Notes: generated by a model from the letters alone, not told the origin. 64,000 nucleotides of DNA from Bacteroidota bacterium (GCA_016709725.1 JADJMG010000014.1:1-64000), one strand, 5' to 3'; positions 1 to 9,005 are shown, numbered from the stretch's first letter. Program-made: numbers and translations.

Positions 1-1170
1 TAATAGTGCAACCGGAAACTATACGTTTTTGGAGCACCCAATGGTATTCGATCCCATTATCATCAGTTGCATGTAGGTAGTCCTACTCAAAAACCGATTG
101 GAAGTTTTGTAAATGAGGGTGAGGCAATAGGCAATCCTGGTTTATTCGATGGACCTGGAGTTACGCATGCTGGAACTGGTGCTTTTGTTTTTGGAATTAA
201 GAGATCTGAGCAATAATGTAGTGGATCCTTTTCATACAGGAAATTACTGCTTTGACGATGGTATTTCATTATGGCAAGATTCTACCACATGCGTTGGAAA
301 GTTCTTGAAGGTGGAATGACGAAGTTGCGTGAGTAAGGAAATAGTAATCAAACAGAGAAGGCTGAGATATCTTGCAAATAGTTATTCCAACATTGCAACC
401 CCGGTGTGATTTAATTAGGGTTCATTATGATGCCAATTGATGTCGTATAATGATTCTGTGCTAATAAACATTTATATAACTAATCTGAGTACCTATAGTA
501 ACTCCGTTTGATGGAGTCCTATATGGAATGGAGCATACACTACGGTGACAAACTCACATAGTACAGTCTTGCCAACAAGTGGTATCTTGATACCCGCACC
601 TATACAGTCGTTGCTCAATTATTTACAGATTATGATTCTTATGCTTCAGTCAAGCAAACGTTAGTAACTTATTTTACGGTTGATGTGTATCAAACCTTAT
701 ACACTTTCGTCTGCGTGAAATCGAGAATACGGTAGGATTGTTGGTAGTAACATTCATAGCAATACAGCAATGCAACAGTAATTCACGTGTAAAATATATT
801 GCAGGTAACGAAATGATATTGCAGCCAGGTTTCAATGCGTACAACGGAAGTCAAAGTAATGATTTATACAGAGCCATGCGAAAAGTGCCCTCGCTTAAGT
901 GGATGAAGATGTTACTCATTTGTAAAGGAAGAAGAGAAATAGTAATTGCTCCAATCCAGCCCACGATTTTCACAACAGTAAAAATTGTTGAATGCAATCC
1001 AACAGCAATTTATAAAATTTACAACAGCACATTTCAATTGTTAAAGTGTTGAATATTGAAATGCAACCGAGTAAATCATATCAATATCAGAGTTTGAAAA
1101 TGGAATTCATTTTATTGATGCACAAGTAGGCAACCAAAGCTACAAGGCGAAGTTTGTTGTGAATCGATAG
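1..1170 (+). pseudogene. Decayed T9SS-type secreted protein
   Basis: Protein-like fragments lie in one orientation but in different frames. Frame 1 from about 7 to 216 reads FGAPNGIRSHYHQLH, then VNEGEAIGNPG and THAGTGAF, ending in a stop. The text continues in another frame to about 318 (VVDPFHTGNYCFDDG). A further piece near 590-660 reads TYTVVAQLFTDYDSY. The ORF at 738-1052 carries AGNEMILQPGFNA, which resembles the C-terminal coat-hanger-type motif of Bacteroidota surface proteins. The last fragment ends KAKFVVNR plus a stop at 1168-1170, like a T9SS sorting domain. Stops and frame changes are too many for a working gene. The catalytic type is not recognisable; the first fragment is only vaguely like an M23/LytM beta-strand motif. 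The 5' end lies outside the window. Confidence 0.55.
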
Positions 1171-1617
1171 TTGCAATTTTGTAGACGAAACGGAACGTTT
1201 GTTGGATACCAATTGGTATATAACGGCATTCTAACCTTATTTAAGAATCCTTTTTTAGATTTTCAAAGAGATAAAACATATAAGATAAGGCGCATTTTAA
1301 TGCGCCCTTGAAAAAATTACCACGGTATTTAAGTTGTTTTACGACATGAAACCTGCAATATTGAGCGGATTTCAAATTTCCCTAAAAGAATTAACAACCA
1401 TTTTAGCCTTTTAATCAACAAAACCTTTAACATAGGGGCGCATTTAATGCGCCTTTCAGAACTACTCTTCCTAATGAAACAGGCCACTCATAAAATTGAT
1501 GAAATCCAATTTTATGGTGGCGCGATAATTAAATCTCGTGAACAACAAATAATTTCAAATAAAGAATATTTGATTTTACCATCGTAAACAAAAAATTAAC
1601 CAAGAGAGAATTTCTTT
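1171..1617. other. Gene-free stretch with two copies of a GGCGCAT hairpin
   Basis: I see no supported coding sequence. Two near-identical stem-loops, GGCGCAT-TTTA-ATGCGCC at 1289-1306 and GGCGCAT-TTA-ATGCGCC at 1437-1453, lie 130 bp apart. They could be terminators or short mobile hairpins. The rest is AT-rich. Confidence 0.5.
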
Positions 1618-1967
1618 TTATGATAAATTCTTTATCATCGCATAAAGCATCCTTAGAAATTTCATCCGCTTGAAGTATTATATCTTCAAATTCATTTCTT
1701 TATTTATAGACCTGTTTTTAGCTAAAATATCTGCAATAGCAACACATCTCCATAGCTGATGCCCGAGAAGTAGTGAATAGCTTCTTCTGTCGGCTCTTGA
1801 AAATTTTACCAGAACTCTTCTGCAATGTTTAGCGGTACGCTAAAAGAAGCCCTTCCTAATTGGTCTTTGACATATTGATCAAGCGGACGTGTTAGAATTA
1901 CATCTTTACATGTTAAATGAAATAGTTTTGCTTTTTTGTAAACTTCAAGTTTTTGAAAGTCGAACAT
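1618..1967 (-). pseudogene. Four-helix bundle protein (23S rRNA IVS / S23 family), broken
   Basis: From ATG at 1967 the reverse strand reads MFDFQKLEVYKKAK, then DQLGRASFSVPLNIAEEFW and a stop. This is the N-terminus typical of the four-helix-bundle family encoded in 23S rRNA intervening sequences and, very often, in Bacteroidota chromosomes. Beyond the stop, another frame continues the family: KFSRADRRSYS, then CVAIADILAKNRSINKEM, another stop, then MLYAMIKNLS ending at 1618. At least two disruptions are needed to explain this, so the gene is dead or badly mis-sequenced. The family's function in Bacteroidota chromosomes is unknown. Identity is based on motif order over the whole ~115-residue length. 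Confidence 0.75.
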
Positions 1968-2030
1968 ATTAGTATAGTTTTAGAAAAAGGGTTTATGGAA
2001 TTACTGTTTATAGGTAAGTGAAAAATGAAA

Positions 2031-2241
2031 TTTTACGTTACAATGGAGATTTCGCAGAATTGGAATTATCCTTAGAGCGAGAGCGAAGAAAAACAGTGCG
2101 AATAACAGCGCTCTCGCTCTGTTATACTTCACGTTTTACGATATAATGGAGATTTCCTAGAAATAGAAATCTTCTTAGAGCGAGAGAGAGAGTGAAGAAA
2201 AACAGCGCGAGTAACAGCGCTCTCGCACTGTTTCTCGCACT
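2031..2241. repeat. Two ~105-bp direct repeats, each with an internal hairpin
   Basis: Unit 1 (about 2031-2133) and unit 2 (about 2134-2241) both start TTTTACG, contain ATGGAGATTTC, then AGAGCGAGAG, GAAGAAAAACAG and CAGCGCTCTCGC. In unit 1, AGAGCGAGAGCG (2074-2085) pairs perfectly with CGCTCTCGCTCT (2109-2120). Unit 2 has a less perfect version. The array ends 2-3 bp before the left att repeat. Confidence 0.7.
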
Positions 2242-2243
2242 GT

Positions 2244-2261
2244 TTTGTACCCGGAGCCGGA
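2244..2261. repeat. Left attachment-site repeat (displaced tRNA-Leu 3' end)
   Basis: Exact 18-bp copy of the sequence spanning the 3' end of tRNA-Leu(CAA). The match stops at 2262 (A here, G at 9300) and at 2243 (T here, C at 9281), which fixes the minimal core. Confidence 0.85.
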
Positions 2262-2376
2262 ATACTTAGATTAGGAATCAATTACTTATGAATACTATCA
2301 TTTCCTCCACTTGGTAATGGTTATCAGTACATTTAAACAGATTATTTTGGAAATCGAAAGTAAACAAAAGCAAAAA

Positions 2377-2400
2377 ATGTTAAAGTAAATGTTAAAGTAA
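2377..2400 (+). repeat. Left arm-type sites: ATGTTAAAGTAA in tandem
   Basis: Two perfect adjacent 12-bp copies of ATGTTAAAGTAA (2377-2388, 2389-2400) lie 39 bp before the recombinase start. The same words recur near the right end (9182-9204) in the same orientation. They are likely integrase arm-binding sites, possibly also autoregulatory. Confidence 0.6.
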
Positions 2401-2438
2401 CTATTCTTTCACTTATTTTTGGATTAGGAAATGACATC

Positions 2439-3697
2439 ATGAATACAACATTTAATTTTTGGGTGAATAGTTCACCTCGATCAGATAAGACCTATGAAAT
2501 TTATTTGCGAGTAACACAAAATAGAAATCATAAAAGCATCAAGACCGGGATCACTATCGGTAATAGATCGGACTTCAATCCAAAGGCAAAACCTTTGAAG
2601 TGGATAAGAGGATTGGATGCTAATGCTAAAAAGCTAAATGATAGCCTTGATAAGAAATTAACCCTAATTAGGGATAAGTTTTTAAGTCTAGAGAATAGTA
2701 TTGATTCACCATCAAAGGAAAGAATCATCAAGTCCTTTGCGAGCAAATCGACATCAGATTTCATGGAGTTTTTGAATAGGATCATTGAGAGGTTTAACGA
2801 AGGGGGGAATTACAGATCATCAAAAAGGTATGGTCAATTGAAAAATAAGTTACTTGCTTTTCATGGGGATTCACCTTTGCCATTCGATTTGATCGATGTC
2901 ACTTTTCTAAAGGACTTTAGAATTTCGATGATTGACCTTCATCAGAATACAATCTATGAGCATTTTAAGAATTTCAAAGCATCGATGAACCAAGCCATCG
3001 AAGAGGATATTATTAAAGTCGATCAGTCACCATTTGGCAAGTATAAAGTTTCCGCCGTAACCACCAGTAAGGAAAAGCTAACAGAGGATGAAATAAGGCT
3101 TTTGAAGGCATTGAATTTAGAATATGGTAGCTCATTGTGGCATACCTTGAATTGTTTCTTATTAGCCTTCTATTGTGGAGGCATTAGAGCCGGTGACTTG
3201 ATCATGATGCGATGGTCAAATATTGTTGATGGGAATTTGACCTATGTAATGTCCAAAACTAGAAATAACAAGCTACTGGAAAAATCAGTCCCATTGATCC
3301 CGGATGCCCTCGCAATACTTAAACACTATGAGCATGATGGATTAACCGAAAATGATTTCATCTTTAATTTGTTGAATCGCGAATATTCAAAGTTCATTAG
3401 TAGGGAAAGGAAAATTAAAAGTGGATATGAAGTAAAAATCTTCAATCAAATCGCATCTAAAAATACGATCCTAAATAGGGACTTAAAGAAAATTGCAGAA
3501 TTAGCCGGAATCACTAAGAAAGTCACTTTTCACATTGCGAGGCACTCTTTGCTCAATATGCCCTGATAGATATTAACCCCAAAGTTTTGCAGTCCATTTT
3601 GGGGCATGAAAAATTTGCTACTACTGAAACCTACATAGAAACTTTGAAGAATAAGAAAGTGGAGGATGCGATGTTAAAAATATTTGATAATGGATAA
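2439..3697 (+). CDS. Tyrosine recombinase/integrase (frameshifted)
   Basis: Site-specific tyrosine recombinase of the Bacteroidota type, expected to integrate and excise the surrounding island. An N-terminal arm-binding region (about 1-100) and SAM-like core-binding domain (about 105-205) precede the catalytic domain. Visible catalytic residues are Arg250 (CGGIRAGDL) and the HxxR box His365/Arg368 (HIARHS). The open frame stops at 3566, before the last box. The next frame continues as FAQYALIDINPK, LGHEKFATTETYIE and ends at 3697, supplying the second His and the nucleophilic Tyr. One missing T in a short T-run (TCTTTGCT near 3548) explains the break. Repaired length is about 418 residues, normal for the family. 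As read, the product lacks its nucleophile and would be inactive. The end overlaps the next gene's ATG (3690). Confidence 0.85.
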
Positions 3698-4462
3698 AAC
3701 TATTCAAGTAGAAAAAGATATTCTTTCTTTAATAGAGTTAGATTCTTACTTCTTTTCCAATTTTAAAGACTATGAATCCTCAGATTTTGAACTTGAACTT
3801 TCATCAGAGATTGATTTTAATACCAGAGATGAAGAAAATTTATGGAATGAATGGAGGCAAGAGATTGATACATTTTGTGAAAAATTGAAAACTGATTATA
3901 ATTTAGAAACTGATTTTTTAAAGGTAAAATGTATTATTTATATTTGTGTTGGCTTGTCTGAAACTGTAGAAATTTATAGAGGCTTTTCTAAGTTGGAATT
4001 ACGGAAAAGAAATCAAAGGATTCGTCAAAAAAACAGATTAATTACCTTTATAAAAAATATTCCAAATGAAAGTTTAGGAAAATTTTCACGATTTCTTATT
4101 CCGGGACTAAAAAGTATACAATTAATTTGGCGAAAGAGAAACCAATTGTAATTGAAAATAGCTATTTGATTGGTGAAATATTATCAATGTTTAAAGATTC
4201 AAATTCTTTTTTTGAAGGGGGCTATTTGACTAAGACCGATCAAGTAACAAATGTTTTATATCCAACTGCGAAAATGTTGCACAAATACTTTGCAGATAAT
4301 TCTAATTTAATAGTTAAGGAAGGAAAAGAAACATCGAATGAAATTTGCAGATTAATTTATGATATATTTTTATTTTGCAATTTATTAAATAAGAATGAAT
4401 GCGATAATACAACTCCTGAAAATAATATTCGGATAATGATTCTTAGATCGAAATTTTCATAG
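3690..4462 (+). CDS. Hypothetical island protein (frameshifted)
   Basis: Two overlapping frames, 3690-4151 and 4127-4462, read best as one ~257-residue protein split by one missing A in the A-run near 4104. Repaired, the junction reads GLKKYTINLAKEKPIVIEN. The start at 3690 (ATG) overlaps the end of the recombinase gene by 8 nt, so the two are probably cotranscribed. The protein is acidic at the N-terminus (DYESSDFELELSSEID), has no signal peptide and no convincing membrane helix. Position and size recall RteC-like proteins found next to integrases in Bacteroidota elements, but I see no motif that proves this, so the function is left open. Confidence 0.55.
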
Positions 4463-4569
4463 TGAAATTTTTATGGTAGTTATTGATACATTCGAGTTTA
4501 ATTTTAAAGTTCATTTGTATTAGATAGTTTTTCCTAATGGATTGACATTTGCCTAAATTATAAAAGCAA

Positions 4570-4842
4570 ATGAAAGCAACTATCGACATCGAAGCATTGG
4601 ACATCTTACAGAATGATGTAGCAGAAATCAAATCAATTCTAAAAAGTAAACCGGAAGAACTATTCAAATCCACTTGGATTGAGAGCAAAAGAGTCCCGGA
4701 GCTGTTAGGCATTAGCGCAAAAACTTGGCAAAATTGGCGCGATAAAAGAGTCATTCCCTTTAGTCAGTTTGGCGCAAAAATCTACGTGAAGATGGATGAG
4801 CTAAACAAGTTATTTGAGGCAAATAGTATTTCTAACAAATAA
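4570..4842 (+). CDS. Excisionase-like helix-turn-helix protein
   Basis: A 90-residue protein. A coiled, acidic N-terminus (about 1-40) is followed by a MerR-like/HTH_17 winged helix (about 43-85) with the family signature: RVPELLGISAKTWQNWRDK forms helix-turn-helix, then IPFSQFGAKIYVK forms the wing, and MDELNKLFE a last helix. Such proteins in Bacteroidota mobile elements act as excisionase or directionality factors, or as element regulators. Location, about 870 bp after the recombinase, supports that role. A GGATTGACAT word at 4539-4548 upstream resembles words before other island genes and could be its operator. The downstream gene starts 12 nt after its stop. Confidence 0.75.
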   Translation: MKATIDIEALDILQNDVAEIKSILKSKPEELFKSTWIESKRVPELLGISAKTWQNWRDKRVIPFSQFGAKIYVKMDELNKLFEANSISNK

Positions 4843-4853
4843 TACTGTAAGCC

Positions 4854-5252
4854 ATGCAAGGAATTAGACATCTATCAATGACCTACCAATTGAAGGAAGG
4901 GACATCTACAAGCTATTATTTTAAAGATGGGGATCAAGACTATCTACCAAAAAGATTGTGCATCACACCGCATGAATTTGCACCAGTTTTCGGATTGCCA
5001 AAGCAAAGAGCCGGGCAAATAAAAGGGACATTTACCATCGCTGAAAGTTCGATTTATAAGGAAATCGCAAAGAGTATTCATAGCACCATTTTCGCACCAA
5101 TAAAGCCAAAACCATCGATCATTGGAACTGGTGACATTCGAGGGACAAAGGATTTACTAGTATTTCAATCCAATGATGAATGGTCAACTTTTACAATTCA
5201 CTTGTTTATTGGCGGGCTGTTTTATGAATCAACTTTGATTGATGAGCTATAA
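4854..5252 (+). CDS. Hypothetical protein, cotranscribed with HTH gene
   Basis: 132 residues as an open frame from ATG 4854; an internal Met (residue 9, MTYQLKEG) is an equally good start. I do not recognise the family. It is basic in the middle (LPKQRAGQIKG, IKPKPSIIGTG), has no signal peptide or membrane helix, and ends in a beta-rich segment (WSTFTIHLFIGGLFYE). It follows the HTH gene by 12 nt and is followed by a terminator-like hairpin at 5331-5360, so the pair looks like a small operon. A DNA-transaction role for the element is possible but is only inferred from position. Confidence 0.5.
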   Translation: MQGIRHLSMTYQLKEGTSTSYYFKDGDQDYLPKRLCITPHEFAPVFGLPKQRAGQIKGTFTIAESSIYKEIAKSIHSTIFAPIKPKPSIIGTGDIRGTKDLLVFQSNDEWSTFTIHLFIGGLFYESTLIDEL

Positions 5253-5330
5253 AAATGCTTTTAGAAGTGGTGAAGCATCAAATCCCGAATTTTCCGCGCG
5301 CGCGAGGGAATTACACTAATAGTAGAATTG

Positions 5331-5360
5331 AAAAGCCTCCACAATTACGAAGAGGCTTTC
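5331..5360 (+). terminator. Rho-independent terminator-like hairpin
   Basis: AAAGCCTC (5332-5339) pairs with GAGGCTTT (5352-5359) around a 12-nt loop, about 80 nt after the stop of the preceding gene. A (CG)n tract lies between the gene and the hairpin. Confidence 0.6.
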
Positions 5361-5442
5361 TCTAGGAATGACATCCATAAAATGAATGATCAGCCTAAAA
5401 GTAGATAATTGTTACGGAATGACAATAAATGAATGATAGAAA

Positions 5443-6405
5443 ATGAAAAAAAAAGGAAGAAAGGTTCATCCAGTTTCCATTGCCAATGATGGGTGAAATA
5501 CTAAAGGATTCACATAGTACACTTTATTCAATAATTAGATACGGAGTGTATAAGTATTCCAAGAAGTTAAGAGCTAATATAGATGATGTTTCCCGGCAAG
5601 TCATTTATGACATCTATCAAAAACAATTTAGATAAGAAACTAAAAGCATGATTGAATCTTTCTAGGTTGTGACATTATTGGTTGCAATGAAGATTATAGA
5701 GGTTTTACTACTGAAGGTACATTTGATCCAGTCGAGGAAATTCGACGAATTGAAAAGCTACTTTTAATGTATTCGGACTTAGAGGAATTATGTATTGATC
5801 ATTACCGATTGCATCAAGCTGAAGAGTTCTTAAATGTTAATTTATTTAGCTTTGATCTAACTGTTGAAGGTTCTATAAAGTTAGATAGGGCATATTCAGA
5901 AAACAAGATTTGTCCTATGATCAGTTTTAGCCATATTTGGAACTATAAGGACAATCCCAAATCAGAATACGAGATCATTCAATTATTGGCATTTATTGCC
6001 ATTAAATCAATTATTGGCAATCGAAGATGCCGTAAGACCAATAAGCAACATATCCTTGCTAGGATGCTAGGATTTGCGAGTATTAAGGACATCCCGGAAC
6101 AAATGGACATTAGACTAGTGGAGGTGCTAAAGAAGTATTCGCACCGCCATCACATGAAAAAGCTATTAGATGATTTAATTCTGAATTGGAATGTTTTAGT
6201 TTATTCGCACCAAATGCGAGGTTTATACATCGCAATTTCCAACAAAATTACCCTTAATGAATTAGCAGTTTTTGCAGAAAACAATAAAAGAAAAAGTAAG
6301 CTAGAGGCATTGAAAAAGCTAAAGAATGAAGCCATCGCATTTGCAAAATCATCACAACAGCTAAATAAGGAATTTCATCCATCGCATCCAATAACAGTAG
6401 AATAA
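5443..6405 (+). pseudogene. Hypothetical island protein, disrupted
   Basis: The intact part is a 212-codon frame from 5767 (MYSDLEELCIDHYR) to 6405. The same frame is open back to 5656 and reads GCDIIGCNEDYRGFTTEG, so the gene begins further upstream. A second frame at about 5462-5635 reads FIQFPLPMMGEILKD and SRQVIYDIYQKQFR. ATG 5443 with a nine-A run would feed it after a one-base slip. Repaired, it would be a ~300-residue soluble protein with a basic, helical C-terminus (ENNKRKSKLEALKKLKNEA). I do not recognise it. A replication or regulatory role would fit the adjacent repeat-rich region, but nothing in the sequence proves it. Confidence 0.5.
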
Positions 6406-7169
6406 CAGTTGAAGTAAGTATCGTTACTAGATCATCATTGCGACTAGTTAAAGACACTAATTACAACATTCAGTACAACAGCTTAAATAATATGTCTAAA
6501 TAAGATTCTTAAATAAGATTTTGAAAAAAGATAAAAAAAATGAGATTATACATCAAAGGTTTTGATGCTCGCCCTTATCGATTTAAACAGATTTATGAAC
6601 TTTTCAAAAAAGAAGGTTCATCTACTTAATCTATAATAGAAGCCAATAGAATGAAAGCCCGGTATCAAACAAATAAATGTAATAAGTTTCGAGTGAGATA
6701 CTAAAGTAGAATCAAATAGAATGATTGTTAATTTTAAAGTATTGATAATCATATTATAATAAAAGTAAAAATCAGAAATTAAATCAAAGAGTTGTTTGAT
6801 TTATTCAAATAAATTCAAATGCTTTTTATGTAATTATCATTTAGAAACATATCATTGAAATTGATCGCAAAGTGCGATGAGTGCCATCGTACCCAGTCAA
6901 GTGACTAATTAATCAAATCTACTAAACAATTGAAATAACAGATGAATAACAGTTGAGTGATTTCGAGTTTGTTCAATCCCTAAAGGAAAAAAAATCTCTT
7001 TTGTTGTTATCAAAAATCTACAAATTCTCATCAAAGCTCCGATTTCGAGTTTCTTGCCAAGTACGCGCGCGAAGGGACAACCTTAGTTTATGACTAGTCC
7101 CTAAAAAGGATTTAAGGTAGGGTTAATGGAGATGTACGCGCGCGCGCGAAGTGTCAACTTTTCGAGTTT
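6391..7169. other. Repeat-rich, mostly non-coding control region of the island
   Basis: Mainly non-coding. Doubled AATAACAG words occur at 6391-6412 and again, nearly identical, at 6935-6956. TTTCGAGTTT occurs three times (6961-6970, 7041-7050 plus two flanking bases, 7160-7169). Alternating CG tracts inside GTACGCGCGCG occur at 7061-7074 and 7134-7150. A short inverted repeat, ATCGCA-AAG-TGCGAT, is at 6864-6878. The layout resembles an iteron-type origin or a regulatory intergenic region. No known origin or oriT motif is recognised. Confidence 0.45.
6540..6704 (+). pseudogene. Small ORF with an internal stop
   Basis: ATG 6540 opens MRLYIKGFDARPYRFKQIYE and continues LFKKEGSST before TAA. 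The same frame then continues SIIEANRMKARYQTNK and CNKFRVRY to a second TAA at 6704. Read through, this is a 54-residue, very basic protein (many K/R/Y), of a kind often seen in mobile elements. The internal stop makes it doubtful as a gene. The function is unknown. Confidence 0.3.
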
Positions 7170-7227
7170 ATAAATAATCTAAAGAATATGAGGGGCGGGG
7201 GGAGATTACGGTTTTTTATTTTGGACT

Positions 7228-7996
7228 ATGGCAAAATTGGAATACCTTAGTGAAAAATATAGGTATAGTATATGGACATGAAGAACCTTTTATTGTCAAT
7301 GATATTTTATTCAACATTGATGCAAATTGTCAGAACATCAGTAAAATTGATGTTTTGGAAAAAGAAAAGTAGAACTAGAAGCAAAAATAATCTTGTTAAA
7401 AGATTCACTTTCCGATATTGTCTTATCCATTGCATCAATTAAGTTAGAAGATGCGATTGGGGCTGTCAAGCTAAGGTGGCATTGATACTTACTGCAAAGA
7501 TTTAGCTAAGTTGAAGGATCAACCGAATCCATTGGGCACTCAAATTTTTGAAGTTAAAACTAGGAGGCAAATTAGTGTATTAGATTATATAGATGGATAT
7601 TTTGGTGTTAAAATCGACACAATTTTTGGCTATATGCATGAACTTTGGGTTGAAAAGGATAGTGCTATTATAAACTTTGTGAAACTAAAAAATATAGAGC
7701 GACAAAGGCAAGTGGATTTAGCTTCGGAAAAAGAAAGGGTAAAAACAAAGGGCGAGGCTGATGAACTAGAGAAAGTATTTATCTTGAAGTATGGGAAAAC
7801 TACTTATGAAAGACTTCGTAAAGGAGAATATTGGCTAGGCATGACAGATGATATGGCACTTATTTCTTTGGGTATGCCAGCTAAACAAAATCGAACCATT
7901 GGGCGGTGGGGTGTACATGAACAATGGGTTTATAGTGTTTACGATAGGCTTTATCTTTACTTTGAAAATGGGGTGTTAACTTCCTATCAGGATTGA
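7228..7996 (+). CDS. BamE/OmlA-like C-terminal domain protein (N-terminal part frameshifted)
   Basis: The open frame 7511-7996 begins with TTG. It extends upstream in the same frame (GGIDTYCKDLAKLKDQ) and, after one or two one-base slips, into a helical region (VELEAKIILLKDSLSDIVLS). The first exact base of the gene is therefore uncertain. The C-terminal ~65 residues read YGKTTYERLRKGEYWLGMT, then DDMALISLGMPAKQNRT, WGVHEQWVY and YLYFENGVLTSYQ. This 'treatment-limit then W..E.W.Y..yl.F.nG.l' pattern is that of the SmpA/OmlA (BamE-like) fold. No lipobox is seen, so it is not an obvious outer-membrane lipoprotein. It is a passenger gene of the island; the function is unknown. Confidence 0.5.
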
Positions 7997-8095
7997 CTAA
8001 ACACTTGGAATCGATTTTTGAATTATTACACATGTACGCGCGCGAAGAGGGATTGAATAAACACGAAATCAAAACTAGTAAATGTGAAAGTTTGA

Positions 8096-8551
8096 TTATT
8101 CCTTAGGTGCTACTCTTAAAGGTTCTAAGTCAACTTCCACACAAAACTCTTTTATGTTTTTTAATTCATATAAAGCGATATTTTTATCTTCAATTGACAT
8201 TTTAAAATTTTTATATCGTGCAGTTTTGCATAAATCGAATAAAGTTTTGTATGAACTACCAATATCTTCCAACTTCAAAAAAACTAAATCTAATCTAAGG
8301 GCATGAGGCGAAACAAAAGCACCTTTACTTTTCTTCGATATATATTCCTCAAAACATGTGCATCGTGATTCTTTTCCTTTAATTTCAAATTGATCAGGAA
8401 ATAATGAATGATCAACATAATGTAATGCAGAATAGAAAGCAGTAGTTATTACCCAATCATTATACTCTAGAAGCTTATCTAGTTCTAAGCAAGCATCATG
8501 ATTGTGACAAGCGTGAGTTAAAGATTTGCTAGTTCTTTTCTGAATCGTCAT
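8096..8551 (-). CDS. HEPN-like domain protein
   Basis: 151 residues, all-helical in appearance. NHDACLELDKLLE, then DWVITTAFYSALHYVDHSLF, SPHALRLDLVFLKL and YKTLFDLCKTARYKNFKMS match the order of helices in HEPN-type proteins of the 'AFYaalhyv' class. The canonical RNase motif Rx4-6H is not present at the usual position in the last helix. An R-x6-H occurs only near the N-terminus (RTSKSLTH), so ribonuclease activity is doubtful. The start overlaps the upstream gene (8529-9005) by 23 nt, so the two form a translationally coupled pair. Paired HEPN genes are often toxin-antitoxin or defence modules. Here that is inferred from class and location in a mobile island. Confidence 0.55.
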   Translation of the reverse strand: MTIQKRTSKSLTHACHNHDACLELDKLLEYNDWVITTAFYSALHYVDHSLFPDQFEIKGKESRCTCFEEYISKKSKGAFVSPHALRLDLVFLKLEDIGSSYKTLFDLCKTARYKNFKMSIEDKNIALYELKNIKEFCVEVDLEPLRVAPKE

Positions 8552-9005
8552 TTTGTCTAAACTTTAAAGAAAATCCATTTTCAAAAATTGTGTTTTCAGA
8601 AAATTCTCCAGAATTATTCATCACAATTATTTCAAAATTTAAATCGGTAAGTTCAAGCCCAGTTCTCAAATCTTGAGATTCTTTATAAAATATTTTCCTT
8701 TTATCATGATCAGAATAGTCATCTAAACTTATTACAAATATGGCTCTAAATGATTTCAAAGAAACTGGTTTAATAGTTGCGAGATCACATTTGATATTCA
8801 TTTCTTCTAAAAATGTCACAAACTTTTCGGAAACTTTACAACATATTGTCAAATTTGTTAGAAAAGATTCTTTAGCTACTAACTTTGCTTTTGTCTTTTC
8901 TTCCTTTCTTCCATGTTCTATTCCTTTTTCAAAAGCCGTAATGATTTGATCATTAAGTTGGCTTTCTTGCATTATTTCATGTGTCCAGTTTCTAATAGCT
9001 GGCAA
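8529..9005 (-). CDS. Hypothetical partner protein of HEPN gene
   Basis: 158 residues. The N-terminal third is helical and charged (DQIITAFEKGIEHGRKEEK). The C-terminal part alternates strands and helices (FRAIFVISLDDYS, LNFEIIVMNNSGEFSE) and ends with a GFSLKFR motif. The layout resembles non-canonical nucleotidyltransferase-like (MNT-type) partners of HEPN proteins, but the GSxxxxxDxD signature of active MNT enzymes is absent. It is the first gene of the pair and the HEPN gene starts inside its 3' end. A role as antitoxin or sensor partner is inference only. It sits next to the right end of the island. Confidence 0.5.
   Translation of the reverse strand: MPAIRNWTHEIMQESQLNDQIITAFEKGIEHGRKEEKTKAKLVAKESFLTNLTICCKVSEKFVTFLEEMNIKCDLATIKPVSLKSFRAIFVISLDDYSDHDKRKIFYKESQDLRTGLELTDLNFEIIVMNNSGEFSENTIFENGFSLKFRQNDDSEKN

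Noticed and set aside
8096..8551. Confident HEPN ribonuclease toxin
   Set aside because: The Rx4-6H catalytic motif is not at its usual place, so only a HEPN-like fold is claimed.
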